Shown here: one piece after another, positions 33,255 through 44,516 of the stretch
Numbering within the stretch: the first letter of the stretch is position 1
Layout of the letters: the number at the start of each line of letters is the position of its first letter
Source: Diphasiastrum complanatum
Lineage: Eukaryota; Streptophyta; Lycopodiopsida; Lycopodiales; Lycopodiaceae
Direction: 5' to 3'
NCBI GenBank assembly: GCA_029204225.1
Contig: CM055095.1
Span: 34,995,078-35,055,077 of the forward strand
DNA: 60,000 bases
Notes under the pieces: model-generated
Seen by the model: the letters and a program-made list of their open reading frames with translations, nothing else
Database searches by the model: none
Told to the model about the DNA's origin: nothing
Translations under genes and position numbers: made by a program

Positions 33255-35340
33255 AATCTACACTCAATTGAGGAGAGCTTATGTGCTACCTACCTATCCG
33301 AGTAATCAATGAACTATTATTGGGCACTCCTATGCATATTTGAGCACACTTTCAGCCGGTAGACAATTGCTCCTTTTGTGACAGTGATCAAGCACATTCC
33401 TCTGGCCATTTCTCAACTCACTTTTCTTGCCAATCAAGAGCATTTCGCATTATTTTATGAAAGACCTCAATCGTTGTTTTCTATAGCAAAAAGTCTCATT
33501 TCTAAGGCAGTATATCTGACTAATTAATCATCCTTCTAAAGCAACCAACAACACATTTCCAACAATCTGAATCAGTCGGCTCTCTATGCTAGAAACAGTT
33601 GTATTTATGAAACAACATCCATTGCAATTGGCATGACAATAATATAAGACCTCGAAAGCCCTCATTTCCAAAACGAAATGAAGGCTTCTGAGGCAAAAAA
33701 AAATTGCCCCAAATATCTCGTTTTGAGGCAAAAAAAAAATTTGCCTCACGGTATAATTTTTTGTCAGCACACTCTATTAAAGAGGTAAATAACTTAATCC
33801 AATAAAGATTCAAGAGCCTTGATACTTTTAAGTGAAATAGTGAGTGTGATCCACTTAATTTATTTGAATGATCATATAAATTTTCAAGGTGTGCATTATT
33901 ATGTCATAATACGTACCACAAACTGAAGTTTGGCTTGTCTGATGGGTAGAATTCTCTTGATGTGCACAGAACTTATACGCATAGATATGTCTAATCTAGT
34001 ATCATAGATGTAGAAGTTCTAAGCATTGAAGTATCATCGACGTGGAACTTCCAAGCGTTTAACTTTCATGATATTTATTTGTCAAGTGAATTGGCAGTTG
34101 ATAATGTTTTTTTGTGGAACTTTTGTTAGTGCAAGTCCCACACAAATTCAAACTTTAAATTCATTCACAAAAGGTGAGACAAATATTTTGAAACAATGAA
34201 CGGAAAGGCATATAACACATAGTTCCATGCAAATAAATAGGCCATCAAACCATACCAAGAGCAGCAAAAACAGAAATTTGAAGCATGACCTCCAAGTAAG
34301 TTACAGTGTTACCTTTCCATTGAGTTTGGTTGTAAGTGTTGTGGGTCATGCTTGAGTTGGGTTTGGAGGAAGGAAGAGTATGACGAGATGAAAATCTATA
34401 CGTTTTTTCTTTTTCCATCGGCCAACTCTGAGGAGTTGAACATTTAAACATGAATAGATTTGCCAAGAAGGTGATGTCCTTGGGTAGGCATAATAAAGAC
34501 ACTCTGCATTTAAATCTTGTACAATTACTACTATTAAAATTTAAGACTAATTATGCATCATGACAAATCAATCCAAAGTTTGTCTTTGTTTCATTCATAA
34601 CATGTGATTAAAGCATTCAAAGATCGTTCATAATCTATGATATCCTCTACTTAGAAGACTCTAGAAAGGGCATTTGTATTTTAGGTTAACTACACTTTGA
34701 AATTGGATTCCATAAGAGGTCTTTCTCATGAGCCTTTTTATAGGTGTGTATGCCATCACAAAAAATTCTCTTTTGGACTAACATTCAAAGAAGAATTTTT
34801 TTTCTTTCACACTTTATGAGACAAGCCAATGAAAAATAGCTAAGTATTATGTGCATTATTAACTTACAAATTGTATACCTATCATCATTCTAATATCATT
34901 CGTGTGTTAAATCATTAACATCTCACAAACCAAATATGAACAAGTATTTGGTCATAAATAGTTTATCATAAGTACTAGGTAGACAATTGTAAATTGCTAG
35001 CTAAGTAGCTAATCAACATTGAACAAATTATCTGGGTGTGATTGTGCAATCCTCACTCCTGTGTGTCCTTAGAAACAAATCCGATTATGACATTTTTTGC
35101 ACTTACATTTTATTCAATCACTGAAATTCATACTATTATAAAAAACCAATATCTTTCAAAGCCAAGGCGTTTCATGATCTACTTTGATGCCCTTGTGAAT
35201 ATCTATTCATGCATGGATGTGCATAGAAACGTTTCCATGTCGTATCCACAACTAGCTCTCTAGCAATTCAGTGCACATATATCCCATTGTAAAAATTCGT
35301 ACAAGCAGTCTAAAGTATTAACAAACTCACGGCTTACACT
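33255..35340. other. AT-rich intergenic stretch
   Basis: No gene or domain is recognisable on either strand. A small direct repeat TTTTGAGGCAAAAAAAAA occurs near 33690-33745, and the short ORFs present have no motif. Confidence 0.35.
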
Positions 35341-35344
35341 TATA

Positions 35345-35980
35345 TGTAATCCTTGTGGAAGTGTGGCCAAGAGGATCTTGGATCATCTCTAGGAGAAGGC
35401 AAGTGATCTACCTCAGCCTATATTCCAAGATGATAAGGCTCATGAAGATGGTGCTTTGGCAAAAGCACATGGAGAGTTACTACCAAGGTGGTCTACTACT
35501 CATCAATTTTCTTATCTTATTCATGTGGATGATCTTATTGCAATAGTGAATACTTTGGGGATCTTTATACCCATATGCTTTGTCAATATTTTGCAAGTAA
35601 GCAGTAAGGAGGATCTCATCTCAATCAAGAGGATGATGGTAGAACTCTCAAATCTACCAAAAATCCAAGTACATGATGGAGATTTGCCAAGGCTTGAGGA
35701 GGAGTCTTCTCAACACATGGTTTCATGGAGATCTTTAAGAGGCAAGGCCGAGTCTATGTGGCTCACAATTCATGGCAAAGAGGGGCAATTTTCAGGTAGT
35801 ATCTACTCCAACATATTCACTTTTGTTTCTCTTCCACTATTTGATGTACCATCTTGCTTTATTGAGATTTCTACATCTCAAAGTTCAAGTGAGGCAATGC
35901 TAGTCTTGTATGATGCCTCTTGTATAAACATATTTCATGTCTTTAATGGCTTAGATATGTTTCCAAATCATTTTTAAAGC
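35345..35980 (+). pseudogene. Copia-associated fragment related to the 10.7-11.1 kb region
   Basis: The 173-codon frame 35456-35977 contains LPRLEEESSQHMVSWRSLRG and, further on, CFIEISTSQSSSEAMLVL and GLDMFPNHF, each with a counterpart in the reverse fragment at 10678-11076 (FEEEYPQHACPRRSS; CLIEICLSQRSSKTILFL; FPKHLESK). The upstream part (ending HQFSYLIHVDDLIA) looks like a copia linker but is weak. The 10.7 kb copy follows a copia protease in the same frame, so this is probably part of a copia family. What the segment encodes is not known. Confidence 0.5.
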
Positions 35981-37048
35981 AAGTGGTTGTGTCATTTGTG
36001 AAAGTACTATACTTTAGGACCATAAATGGATCTACAAAAGATCCACAAGAGTGATTGGATGCTTGCTTAACAATCTATTAAAAAACTAGTCATCAAAAAA
36101 TTGATCTAGATTGGCAATTTGACAAAGAACAAGCATTAACAATCAAAAGCATTGATCAACATTGAAATCTGAGCCCACATGTGTGTACTATAGGCTGTAG
36201 TATGGCCTTCAAGCTGAGAAACAAGTAGAAATTGATTTGGTTGCATTTGGATCACAAAAACTCAATGTACATAGTGAACTAGCTTGAAATTGCCAATGAG
36301 CTCCGAAAATATTCTATCTTCTCACTATGGGAGCTTGAAATACATAGCAAATTTGACTTCCTTCTTGTTAGGTGGATTTCCAGCATGTAATAAGGAAGTT
36401 AACTCACTCTTCTTGCCCTAAAATGAAACCCTAGCCTAAATCCTAGAGTTATGCTTGGTAGGTAGCTAGTTGGTCAAATTTTCACGTTAAACTTAGGTGT
36501 AGGTCCTATAAAGTAGGGATGACCACCAAATAGACATGACCAGCTCTCTTGACTTGACCTAACCTACATTAGGAGTGGATTGCCATGTGGCATTTTGGCC
36601 ATACATGTGTGGAACCCAATTATGTATAAAATTTACACTATTCTTCATGGTTTTTGATCAAGCTAGATTCGCCAATTTTTGGCAATTCTTCACACTCCTC
36701 AAATTTAGCTTGATCTATTTACAACTCTCTTGCCAGATGAATAAATGCTTTAGAAGTGTCTAAAAAACCAGATAAAAACAAGGAACTTTTGAGACTCCAA
36801 TAGAAAATGATGTTCATGAAGGATCTTTCACCACCTCTTAAAGGATCCCTTACAAGATGTTCCATAAATGTGTCTATATACATGTAGCACACTTCAAAAC
36901 TAAACATCATGCCAAGCCATGGATTCTAAGGCATTTTGTGCACTTGAAGATACATCATTTAAAAAATTAAGTGCATACACAATGTTGCCAAAGATAACTT
37001 GCCTTGCTTGATCCACATGATTGAGCCTTGATGGCTCCATCTTGATAC
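35981..37048. other. Stretch without recognisable gene
   Basis: AT-rich, with two CACATGTGTG-type words (about 36177 and 36604) like those near copia LTRs. It may include an old LTR, but no second copy was found. Confidence 0.3.
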
Positions 37049-37665
37049 TCATGGTTCTTCTTGGAGTCCTTGGTCTTGATCTTGCTCCTCCACTTGACTT
37101 GACTCCAAACCATCAATGAATTGAAAAAGGTGTTGATCCAAACGTGCTTCTTCAAGTTTACAAATCTTCCACTCTTGAAAGATCACATGTTCACCATTGA
37201 CAAATTCTTTGGTGGAAAACAAGTCGATTCTACAATCTTTACTTGAAGGGCAAAACACTACCATTATTCCTATCATTGGAATAGGATAATCTTTGGTCCT
37301 TACATTGGAGTGATCATGCTCAAAGCATGTGGACCCAAAGATTTCCGATACAAATGATGTTTCATCTTTTATGACACCATTCAAACTATTACAAAATAGT
37401 TATCCAATGAAATTGTTTTATCAACAACAAATGGAGATTTGACAGCATCTAATTTCATTGTCTTGTCACAAAGAGTACTAAACACCATAGATCTTAAAGA
37501 TAAGCAACAAGTCACTCCATGTCTACTAATACTATCCAACAAGTACTCAAAGATAGTAGACTCTCCAATGCTCACCATCCTTGCAAGATGCACACTTGAA
37601 TGGAAAATTTGCATGCAATTTGATGACTTGGCCATTGTCATTGAGAGCTCCCTTGGAACTCTCAT
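37049..37665 (-). pseudogene. Copia integrase C-terminal remnant, reverse strand
   Basis: The frame 37384-37049 contains FGSTCFEHDHSNVRTKD and, further on, FSTKEFVNGEHVIFQEWKI, equivalent to the end of copia integrase (FG--CFVH-HS--R-KLD; KKF-VS-DVIF-E). The frame 37665-37381 upstream matches only loosely. The integrase catalytic core is missing. It lies downstream of the gag-protease frame on the same strand and probably belongs to the same element. Confidence 0.6.
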
Positions 37666-37767
37666 GCTTTGAGGCTGATCCTCAAGGTCTTCCTCCTTTT
37701 GATGCTCCTCCTCAATGCAAGCAAGATCACACTTAAAGATGAAACAACACCATGCTTAAAGTGGACA

Positions 37768-38967
37768 TCAAAACCACTTTCTAAGAGTGGTTTCTAAGAG
37801 TAGACCAATAGTAAGCATATTCTTGGTGATTGATGGTACATAAAGGACATTTTCTAGATCCATGCATTTTGAGGATTCTAGACACAAAGAGATGGTGCCA
37901 ACACCATCTATCCTACACTCTTCATCATTTGCAGTAAAGACAAAAGTTTTAGCATCATTGAAAGAGTGTAAGGTTGAGAAAAAGTCCTTTTCACAAGACA
38001 TGTGGGAGCAAGCCCCACTGTCGATCCACCAATTGTCTCTTGAATTGCTATTGCTTGTTGGTGAGGATGTAGATGCCATCAAGAATACATCTACTTCATC
38101 CTCCTCGTCCTCCTTTGCAAGGTTTCCTTGTTTGTCCTCCTCCACTTGTGCTCTTAGCCTCTTGTAACATTCAGATGCATAATGTCCCTTCTTTCCACAA
38201 AAGAAGCATTTCTGCTTTGACTTGTCCTTTGAGCTTGATGAATCATCCTCTTCTTTGGCCTCCTTTGGATGCTTCTTCTTTCCATTGGTCTTCTTTTTGC
38301 CCTTAAATGAGAAATTGGCTTTCACATCACCATCCTGCAAAGACAAGGAACTCATCCTAGATTTTGCATGTAGCATCCTACACTCTTCAGCGACTAATAC
38401 ACTGCGAAATTTTTCTATAGTTGGCACAGTGTTTTGGATGGCAAAATTTTGGACTAAATTTGCAAAGTCATCTCCTAGACCATTAAGAACAATTTGTACA
38501 AGCTCTCCATCATGAATCTTCTCTCCAATAGAAGCCAAATCCCTATTTAGATATTTGATTCTGAATACATAATCATGTGCACTCTCCTCACTTCTTTTCA
38601 TGCTTTTCAAAATCTGATTTCTAAGCATGAGAATCCTCGAAGTGTTACTAGATTCATAGATTGATTTTAAAGACTCCCAAGTCTCTTTAGCACTTTTACA
38701 TAATGATACTTCCCTCAAAAGATCATTGCTCACATTCATTTTCACACAATGAAGTGCTAGCCTAGATCTCTTTTTGTATCTCACTAATTCTTGTGCACCT
38801 AGAGGTTCATCTTCATCCTCAATCAAAAATTCATAAAGGTCTTGGAGCACCAAAAGTGACTCCATCCTAACCTTCCAAATAGCATAATTTGTAGAATCCA
38901 ATCTCTCACTAGCTTCTAGAAGGTATGCTCCAGCAGATCCCATCATACTAGTGACTTCTACAAACAA
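37768..38967 (-). CDS. Ty1/copia gag-protease polyprotein, nearly complete gag, truncated after protease
   Basis: A 399-codon open frame. Order: DUF4219-like start (LDSTNYAIWKVRME), UBN2 capsid-like domain (KETWESLKSIYESSNTSRIL, HDGELVQIVLNGLGDDF), Lys-rich stretch, CCHC zinc knuckle CFFCGKKGHYASEC (about residues 253-266), acidic linker, aspartic protease with WWIDSGACSHMSC, then LENVLYVPSITKNML. An ATG nine codons in (MMGSAGAYLLE) is an alternative start. The frame ends early because of a short tandem duplication of TTTCTAAGAGTGG (plus strand 37777-37803); beyond it the expected protease end SGFDVHFKHGVVS is readable in another frame. Gag forms particles and protease cleaves the polyprotein. 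It is well kept for this window. Confidence 0.85.
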   Translation of the reverse strand: MFVEVTSMMGSAGAYLLEASERLDSTNYAIWKVRMESLLVLQDLYEFLIEDEDEPLGAQELVRYKKRSRLALHCVKMNVSNDLLREVSLCKSAKETWESLKSIYESSNTSRILMLRNQILKSMKRSEESAHDYVFRIKYLNRDLASIGEKIHDGELVQIVLNGLGDDFANLVQNFAIQNTVPTIEKFRSVLVAEECRMLHAKSRMSSLSLQDGDVKANFSFKGKKKTNGKKKHPKEAKEEDDSSSSKDKSKQKCFFCGKKGHYASECYKRLRAQVEEDKQGNLAKEDEEDEVDVFLMASTSSPTSNSNSRDNWWIDSGACSHMSCEKDFFSTLHSFNDAKTFVFTANDEECRIDGVGTISLCLESSKCMDLENVLYVPSITKNMLTIGLLLETTLRKWF

Positions 38968-38970
38968 GAA

Positions 38971-39318
38971 ATAGATTTGATTGACTTGAAACTCACAAAG
39001 GTCTCACACTTGCAGTGTTTCACTCAAATTTGAGTTCTAATCCAACAAATGGACTTATAATCACAGTTCTATCACTCCCTCACAAATCCGAGATGAAAAT
39101 AAGATGAAGTGAAAACTACTTTCAAACAATTCTTGCCATGAAATGGATTTGATTGTCTCTAGAAACTCACTAAGGTCTCTCTTGTAGTGTTTCACTCAAA
39201 TTTATTTCATCCAAAAAAACTTGACTTATAATCTCAGTTCTAGCACTCCCTCACAAAGTTGGGATTAAGATAAGATGATGTGAAATCTACTTACAATCAA
39301 ATCTTGCAAATTTTGGCT
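38971..39318. repeat. 174-bp tandem duplication upstream of the copia gag
   Basis: Two direct copies with period 174 bp (GAAACTCACAAAGGTCTC at 38988 and GAAACTCACTAAGGTCTC at 39162) continue through TGTTTCACTCAAATTT and CACTCCCTCACAAA. They lie directly before the gag ATG, so they would sit in the untranslated leader or LTR end. Confidence 0.85.
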
Positions 39319-39590
39319 ATTTTTGGACAATAACATGACTAAATCTCCCTCACACTTTTTGAGGTACTTTTGAGACCTGTAAAAAAACTTTAGAGGACCT
39401 AATTTTAGCCTAGATTAATTAGATCTCATGACCCTATGTCAAATCTAATCAATGGCACTCAATCTTGGTAGCTTATCCTAAGATTTCCACCAAAAATTAC
39501 ATCAAAAGCTCACAAATTGAATTTCTTTGGATCAAATGAATACCATGCATCAAGTACCATTGGCTTGATAGATTCTACCAGCTCTATCTT

Positions 39591-40067
39591 CTATAATGTT
39601 GTTGTCGGTTTGCTCATGGGTGTGTCTGCGTACCTTCGAACTTTTGTCAAATTTACTTCTTCCTCACTTATTTCATACTCAGGTGGCACTAAGATTTTTT
39701 GTTTATAGCACATCAAGTCTACGTGTGGATTGGACAACACAGGTGCATGTCGATCTACATAACCCAAATGCCTCCTAGCTATTTGTGAGTTTCGCATTGG
39801 ACAATCTAGGCATGGATGGTTAAGTCTGCATTGTCCACACCAAAGTTCAAATGTTGATGGATCACCTCGATGTGGACATTCAACTCGATGATGTCTTCCT
39901 CCGCATCCAAAACTTCGTACTGTGTGCAGTATACCATTTCCTTTAAGTTGATAAGCATACACAGGTAATGGACATCTGATAGAATCTTCCACAAAATAAA
40001 TCAATAGACTATTATGTTCTTCTTGTGAGTTCGATGACATGCAAGATAATATGACCAATACTTCCAC
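39591..40067 (-). pseudogene. Retroelement gag/pol remnant with CX2CX3HX4C knuckle, reverse strand
   Basis: A 158-codon reverse frame contains CPLPVYAYQLKGNG, then FGCGGRHHRVECPHRGD (a degraded knuckle) and WCGQCRLNHPCLDCP (CX2CX3HX4C), then a tail with LVPPEYEISEEEVNLTKV. The pair of knuckles separated by about 12-15 residues resembles 5829-6059. It is probably the nucleocapsid part of a retroelement gag with the start of the next domain. No protease or RT follows. Confidence 0.5.
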
Positions 40068-40102
40068 TTTGCCGCTTTGTGTTGGCGAAATTCGTGATTT
40101 AG

Positions 40103-40270
40103 ATGGATCAATTTGACATCCATCCGCCTGGTGAGCTTTTTGTTGGCTTGATTCTACTTTTGACCTGTGAACCCTTGGATCTTGTTGTCAAACTTTATGC
40201 TCCGCATTTTGTCTTTGTAAGAAGCATGGATTTTTTATTGGACTTGGATGATCCTCAAAGCAGTATGTAG
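40103..40270 (+). other. Short unrecognised ORF (55 codons)
   Basis: ATG at 40103 opens MDQFDIHPPGELFVGLILLL and continues with CEPLDLVVKLYAPHFVFVRS to a TAG. Composition is protein-like, but no family is recognised and no splice partner is visible. It may be part of the same retroelement debris. Confidence 0.2.
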
Positions 40271-42228
40271 ATTGGTCTTTCTCAAAAAACTTTACTTTGC
40301 GTAAGTTTAATGATAGCTGGAACTTGAAAAACTAGGTTCATAGTTGTTAGGGATTCTTTCGACAGGGGATTTATCCCATCAAAAAGCCCCAATGAGGGAA
40401 AGGACCCACACTGCCTTTACACAAGTGATTAGGGTCTTCTATCACTTCCAACCTTGGGGGCCGTCCTAATCACCCTGTACTCCCCAATCAGTCTGGCAAT
40501 GCCTTGGAGTCTTAACTCTATATTTGGCTAGATAGAAATAGCAAAGAATTTTGGAAAAACGATTTTTTCATTTTCCCACAACAAATCGGTAAACTTATTT
40601 CACTTTGACTTTAATTTCCCTATACTTGATATGTGTCTTGACAACTCATCTTGATTATAGTTAGGCTAGTATTCTTTAGATTATTGTTTTCCAATAAGTG
40701 GTTTGTTAGTAGGGCTTCCTTTCCTTTATAATAAAGTTGGAAATTTTACTACAACCCACAACACAAATGAGAATGTACAAGGATATACATAAACTTTGTG
40801 AGAATGTACAAGGATATACATAAACTTTGTGGTTCCACATGACATAAATTGAAATCATTTACAAAAGTTTCTAGAGTCTTATGGATTCATGGAATATTAT
40901 TTTTATCTCAATTTATTAGTCATATAGTATTAAGGTTTTATCAACATTGAAAGTTCTCAATTTGTAATAATTAGAAAGCATTTGCTAGATGTTATTTGCA
41001 TATGATAATTTTGGATGTAATTAAGTAGTCAAAGTTTATGGCATGCTACATTTTCATTTCCTAGTTTGATCAATGATGCAAGTGAAATTTATTATTATGT
41101 TTATTACTTATATTGAAAAGCAATTTTAGTTAGAACCTTGTAATCATACACAATTCAAGTTTGATATGCACATACATCATGCTATTGGGTATCATTGAAA
41201 ATAGAAATGTTTACTTACTACATTGACTTATGATGTAATGTAACCTATAAATATGATCTCAAAATTTGTTTGTTGCTTCTAAAACTAAGATTCAATGTAC
41301 TTGATAACATACGTGAAACCAACTAGTGTATTAGTTATATGATTGTGTACAAATTTCTTTTCTTTTGATGTTAAATGTATCAATTCATAATGTAAATGAA
41401 ATGCCTAAGTAAATTGATATACAAAATTGTGTTCATAGTGTACACCATGTGTTACTAGTTATTAATGCATAAATGATGGGTGCATGACTATGGTTTCGAC
41501 TAAACCAAACAACAAATAAAGGCTAATCATATTTATTTAATTTAAACATGGATAATAAAGGCACTCAAAATGCACTTGGGATTGCTTGTTTCAAAAACAC
41601 ATTGGCCTTCAAGTAGGGACATACCAAGATGTCAATAGTATGTTTGTCTTCTATGTATGAAAGGATTGAGCAATCTACATTGTAAAATTTTGTTTCTAAC
41701 ATAGACATAACTCGTTAATATCTAACCAATCATGGCTTATTAATATATGACTTATGACAATCCTACTCTCAATTCAATTTGGTTGATCTTCTAAAGTGGG
41801 TGTGATTACACATAGACCTACACAAGATTGATTCACACAATCTAGATTGACAATTTTAAGGCAAGAGCACACAAAACATGCATCAATCATTCAACATGTA
41901 TCATTCACTATGAGAGACCACTTTTAAAGAAAATACTAAGTATGCAATTGGCTTGCTCTCGAGTAGAGAGAGAATGTACATGAGGCACTCAACTAGGTGT
42001 AGAAGCTCTCAATCTCTTCAGAAAACTTAGTACAAATGAGCTCTCTCACTCTTTAACAGTAGTTTGAGATCCAAGAGGAGTAGTAAGCAAGTAAAATGAT
42101 TGGATCTCTTACATAGCAACTCAAAATTTGATTGGTCTAGTTGAGTTGTCCCCTCCTACATGTGATTGGACCAATTCTATGCATCTCTGTCTTTTGATTG
42201 TTCACATGACAACATTAGAACATCAAAT
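40271..42228. other. AT-rich intergenic stretch
   Basis: No coding motif on either strand. A short duplication of GTGAGAATGTACAAGGATAT occurs near 40763-40817. Otherwise nothing is supported. Confidence 0.35.
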
Positions 42229-42352
42229 AGCCCTTTATCATCATGCCAAATGTCAAAGGCCTCTATCATCATGCCAAATGTCACTAGCCCTCTATCATCA
42301 TGCCAAATGTCAAATGTCACTATCCCTCTATCATCATGCCAAACGTCCAAGC
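42229..42352. repeat. Minisatellite, about four copies of CCTCTATCATCATGCCAAATGTCA
   Basis: The word TATCATCATGCCAAA(T/C)GTC occurs near 42235, 42267, 42292 and 42330 with spacing of about 25-38 bp. The ORFs covering it are repeat translations. Confidence 0.85.
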
Positions 42353-44516
42353 TACTTTTAGCCTAATCACCTACTAACATTTGTACTAGGAGTATTTTTG
42401 GCATAGGACGCCCAAAACTCAAGTTTATGGTGTTTTGGCTATTTAAACTCAACATAAATGAACTAAAATGATCATGCCTACCCTCCACATGTGGAACATG
42501 CTCCACATGTGAGATTAACATGTGCATGAGATTGCAAAATACTCAAGCTAGATTACTTTTTAGGGTCTCGAAAACCCTTAGTTTAAAAAACCCACGTTGG
42601 AAACAAATTTTAAACACATTTGATTACAACTATGGATGTAATATTTTGAATAAATCCTAAAAGAACAAGGCCAAGTAAACATAGAAGGTTTGATAGATTC
42701 TTATAGGCCTACACTTGACTTCAAATGACTTTTTCAAATATTAAAAGCCTGGCCACTAATTTTTAGCTCATTCTTGAAGGCATTATACAACATATTTGTC
42801 CTTTTCTATCAACAGAATGGAGCTCATGCACTTTGGAGCACAAAGGACATCATGCCCCATAAAGCCCGTGGCTTTAAAGCATAAAGGGCATAAAACCCAC
42901 AAAGCCCATGAGATATCCATGTAAAACAACCCATATATGGCACGCGTCCAAAAGAGAGTCTACAAAAAGAAATTGCCTAGTATATATGTTCCATTTAAAG
43001 CTTGAGTATTTTGGCTTTACACTTTTTTGGCCTCAAGCTACCACCAATAAGGGGCCCTTAAGCTATAAAGCCCTTCCCACAAGCCTTTTTCCCTCACATG
43101 AAGTAGTTTAGCAAAGATGGAGCCATAGAATGACTAGCCACATGCATATCATCTCTTTTTGATGTGATACAGAGAATGGAACTGAAATTAATCAAACAAA
43201 TTGTAAGATGTTGAATTCCAAATAAATCCTAACTTTTTACAGAACTTCATGTTGAATAAATTTTAATTCTAAGCCTCTAGTTATGAAATACATAAGATTG
43301 ACAAAGCTCATTATCATAATTTAACAAATGATCAAAAACCTCAACATTGTGAAGCTCCATCTTGTGAGTGCATAAATCTTGGACGAATGCGATAAAAGCT
43401 ACATCTAGTTAATACAAGCCTAATCTCTAACCTTTCTAACACCATGCTCTACTTTCTCAATGGGATGGGGCTCGCCTCATCTCTTCAAAGGGAAATAGAA
43501 TTTTAAACTTTCATTTTCAATATTATCACAATTGCATCTTAAACCATTGAAACTTTCCCAAATGATATCTCTAGTAAGGCATAAAATACAATCTCTTTGG
43601 CCCAAGAAAATAATTAGTAATAAGAGACTTTCAAAAAACTGAATGTTGTAGCTACAAGAGGTAGATATTTCTCTAATTGAACTTGTCTAATTCATCTACT
43701 AATTTGTCAAGAGTCCTAGCAATTTAAAGTTGACATCAAAATTCAAGTTGGAAGATTCTACTCGACAAAAGTTTGGAATGAAAATATTTGATATGCAACA
43801 AGAACTGAGATGTGCTACAAAATGGAAGATATTGGTGAGAAACTCCAAGGTTTTCCATAGTGCTATCTTGTGTTTTAGTCCAATAAAAGAGATATCAACT
43901 CACATGAGCTTAGGAACAACCAAACTTCATTGAAACACATCAACTTTCAATGGCAAAAAACATTGAATGTTAAGTTTCAACTTCAGCTTTAAGTAAAGAT
44001 TGTGGGAACTCTATAGATCCAGTGAAACGCAAGTAACACAAGCCAAATGGATGATGTTGGCGTTCATCGAGGTTGGAGCCCAACTTTGGCTTTCAGTTAG
44101 GACTTGTGGATGGACTTGCTCACTATTTTATTCTTGGTGACTCATTACATGGGTGAAAAGGAAGTTTGGGCTTGAAATAAAAAATGTTGCATTGGGTATA
44201 GAGGCTCTTTGTACTCGGGTTGTTTATCCAAGAAATGTAAAAGGAGTGCACATATTCCACATCCATTCCAGTGTTAACATTAAGAAAATGCTCCACTTTT
44301 GTTCTAGCTTATGGTAGATGTATTGATGCCCAATGAACAATTTGCTAAGCAACAGGAGTTCACTGAAATAGGTGAATCAAACCACTTCAGGGAAACCAGT
44401 AAACTTTCATATAACAGAACGATTGAATTTTTTTCTGACTGCGAATGCTTGGTGCACAAAAACGGTGTTGTTTTGTTAGAGAGGTACAAATTACAGTTCA
44501 TAAATGAGGAAATTGC
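42353..44516. other. Intergenic stretch downstream of CDC45
   Basis: AT-rich with a few CCACATGTGG-type palindromes near 42487-42510 and repeated AAAGCCC/CATAAAG words near 42855-42910. The part closest to CDC45 should contain its 3' untranslated region and polyadenylation site. No other gene is recognisable. Confidence 0.4.

Noticed and set aside
37862-38515. Forward ORFs of 77-101 codons
   Set aside because: Antisense to the copia gag-protease frame, which has recognisable domains on the reverse strand.
42229-42352. CRISPR-like repeat array
   Set aside because: Spacing is irregular, spacers are not unique, and the organism is a plant; it is a minisatellite.
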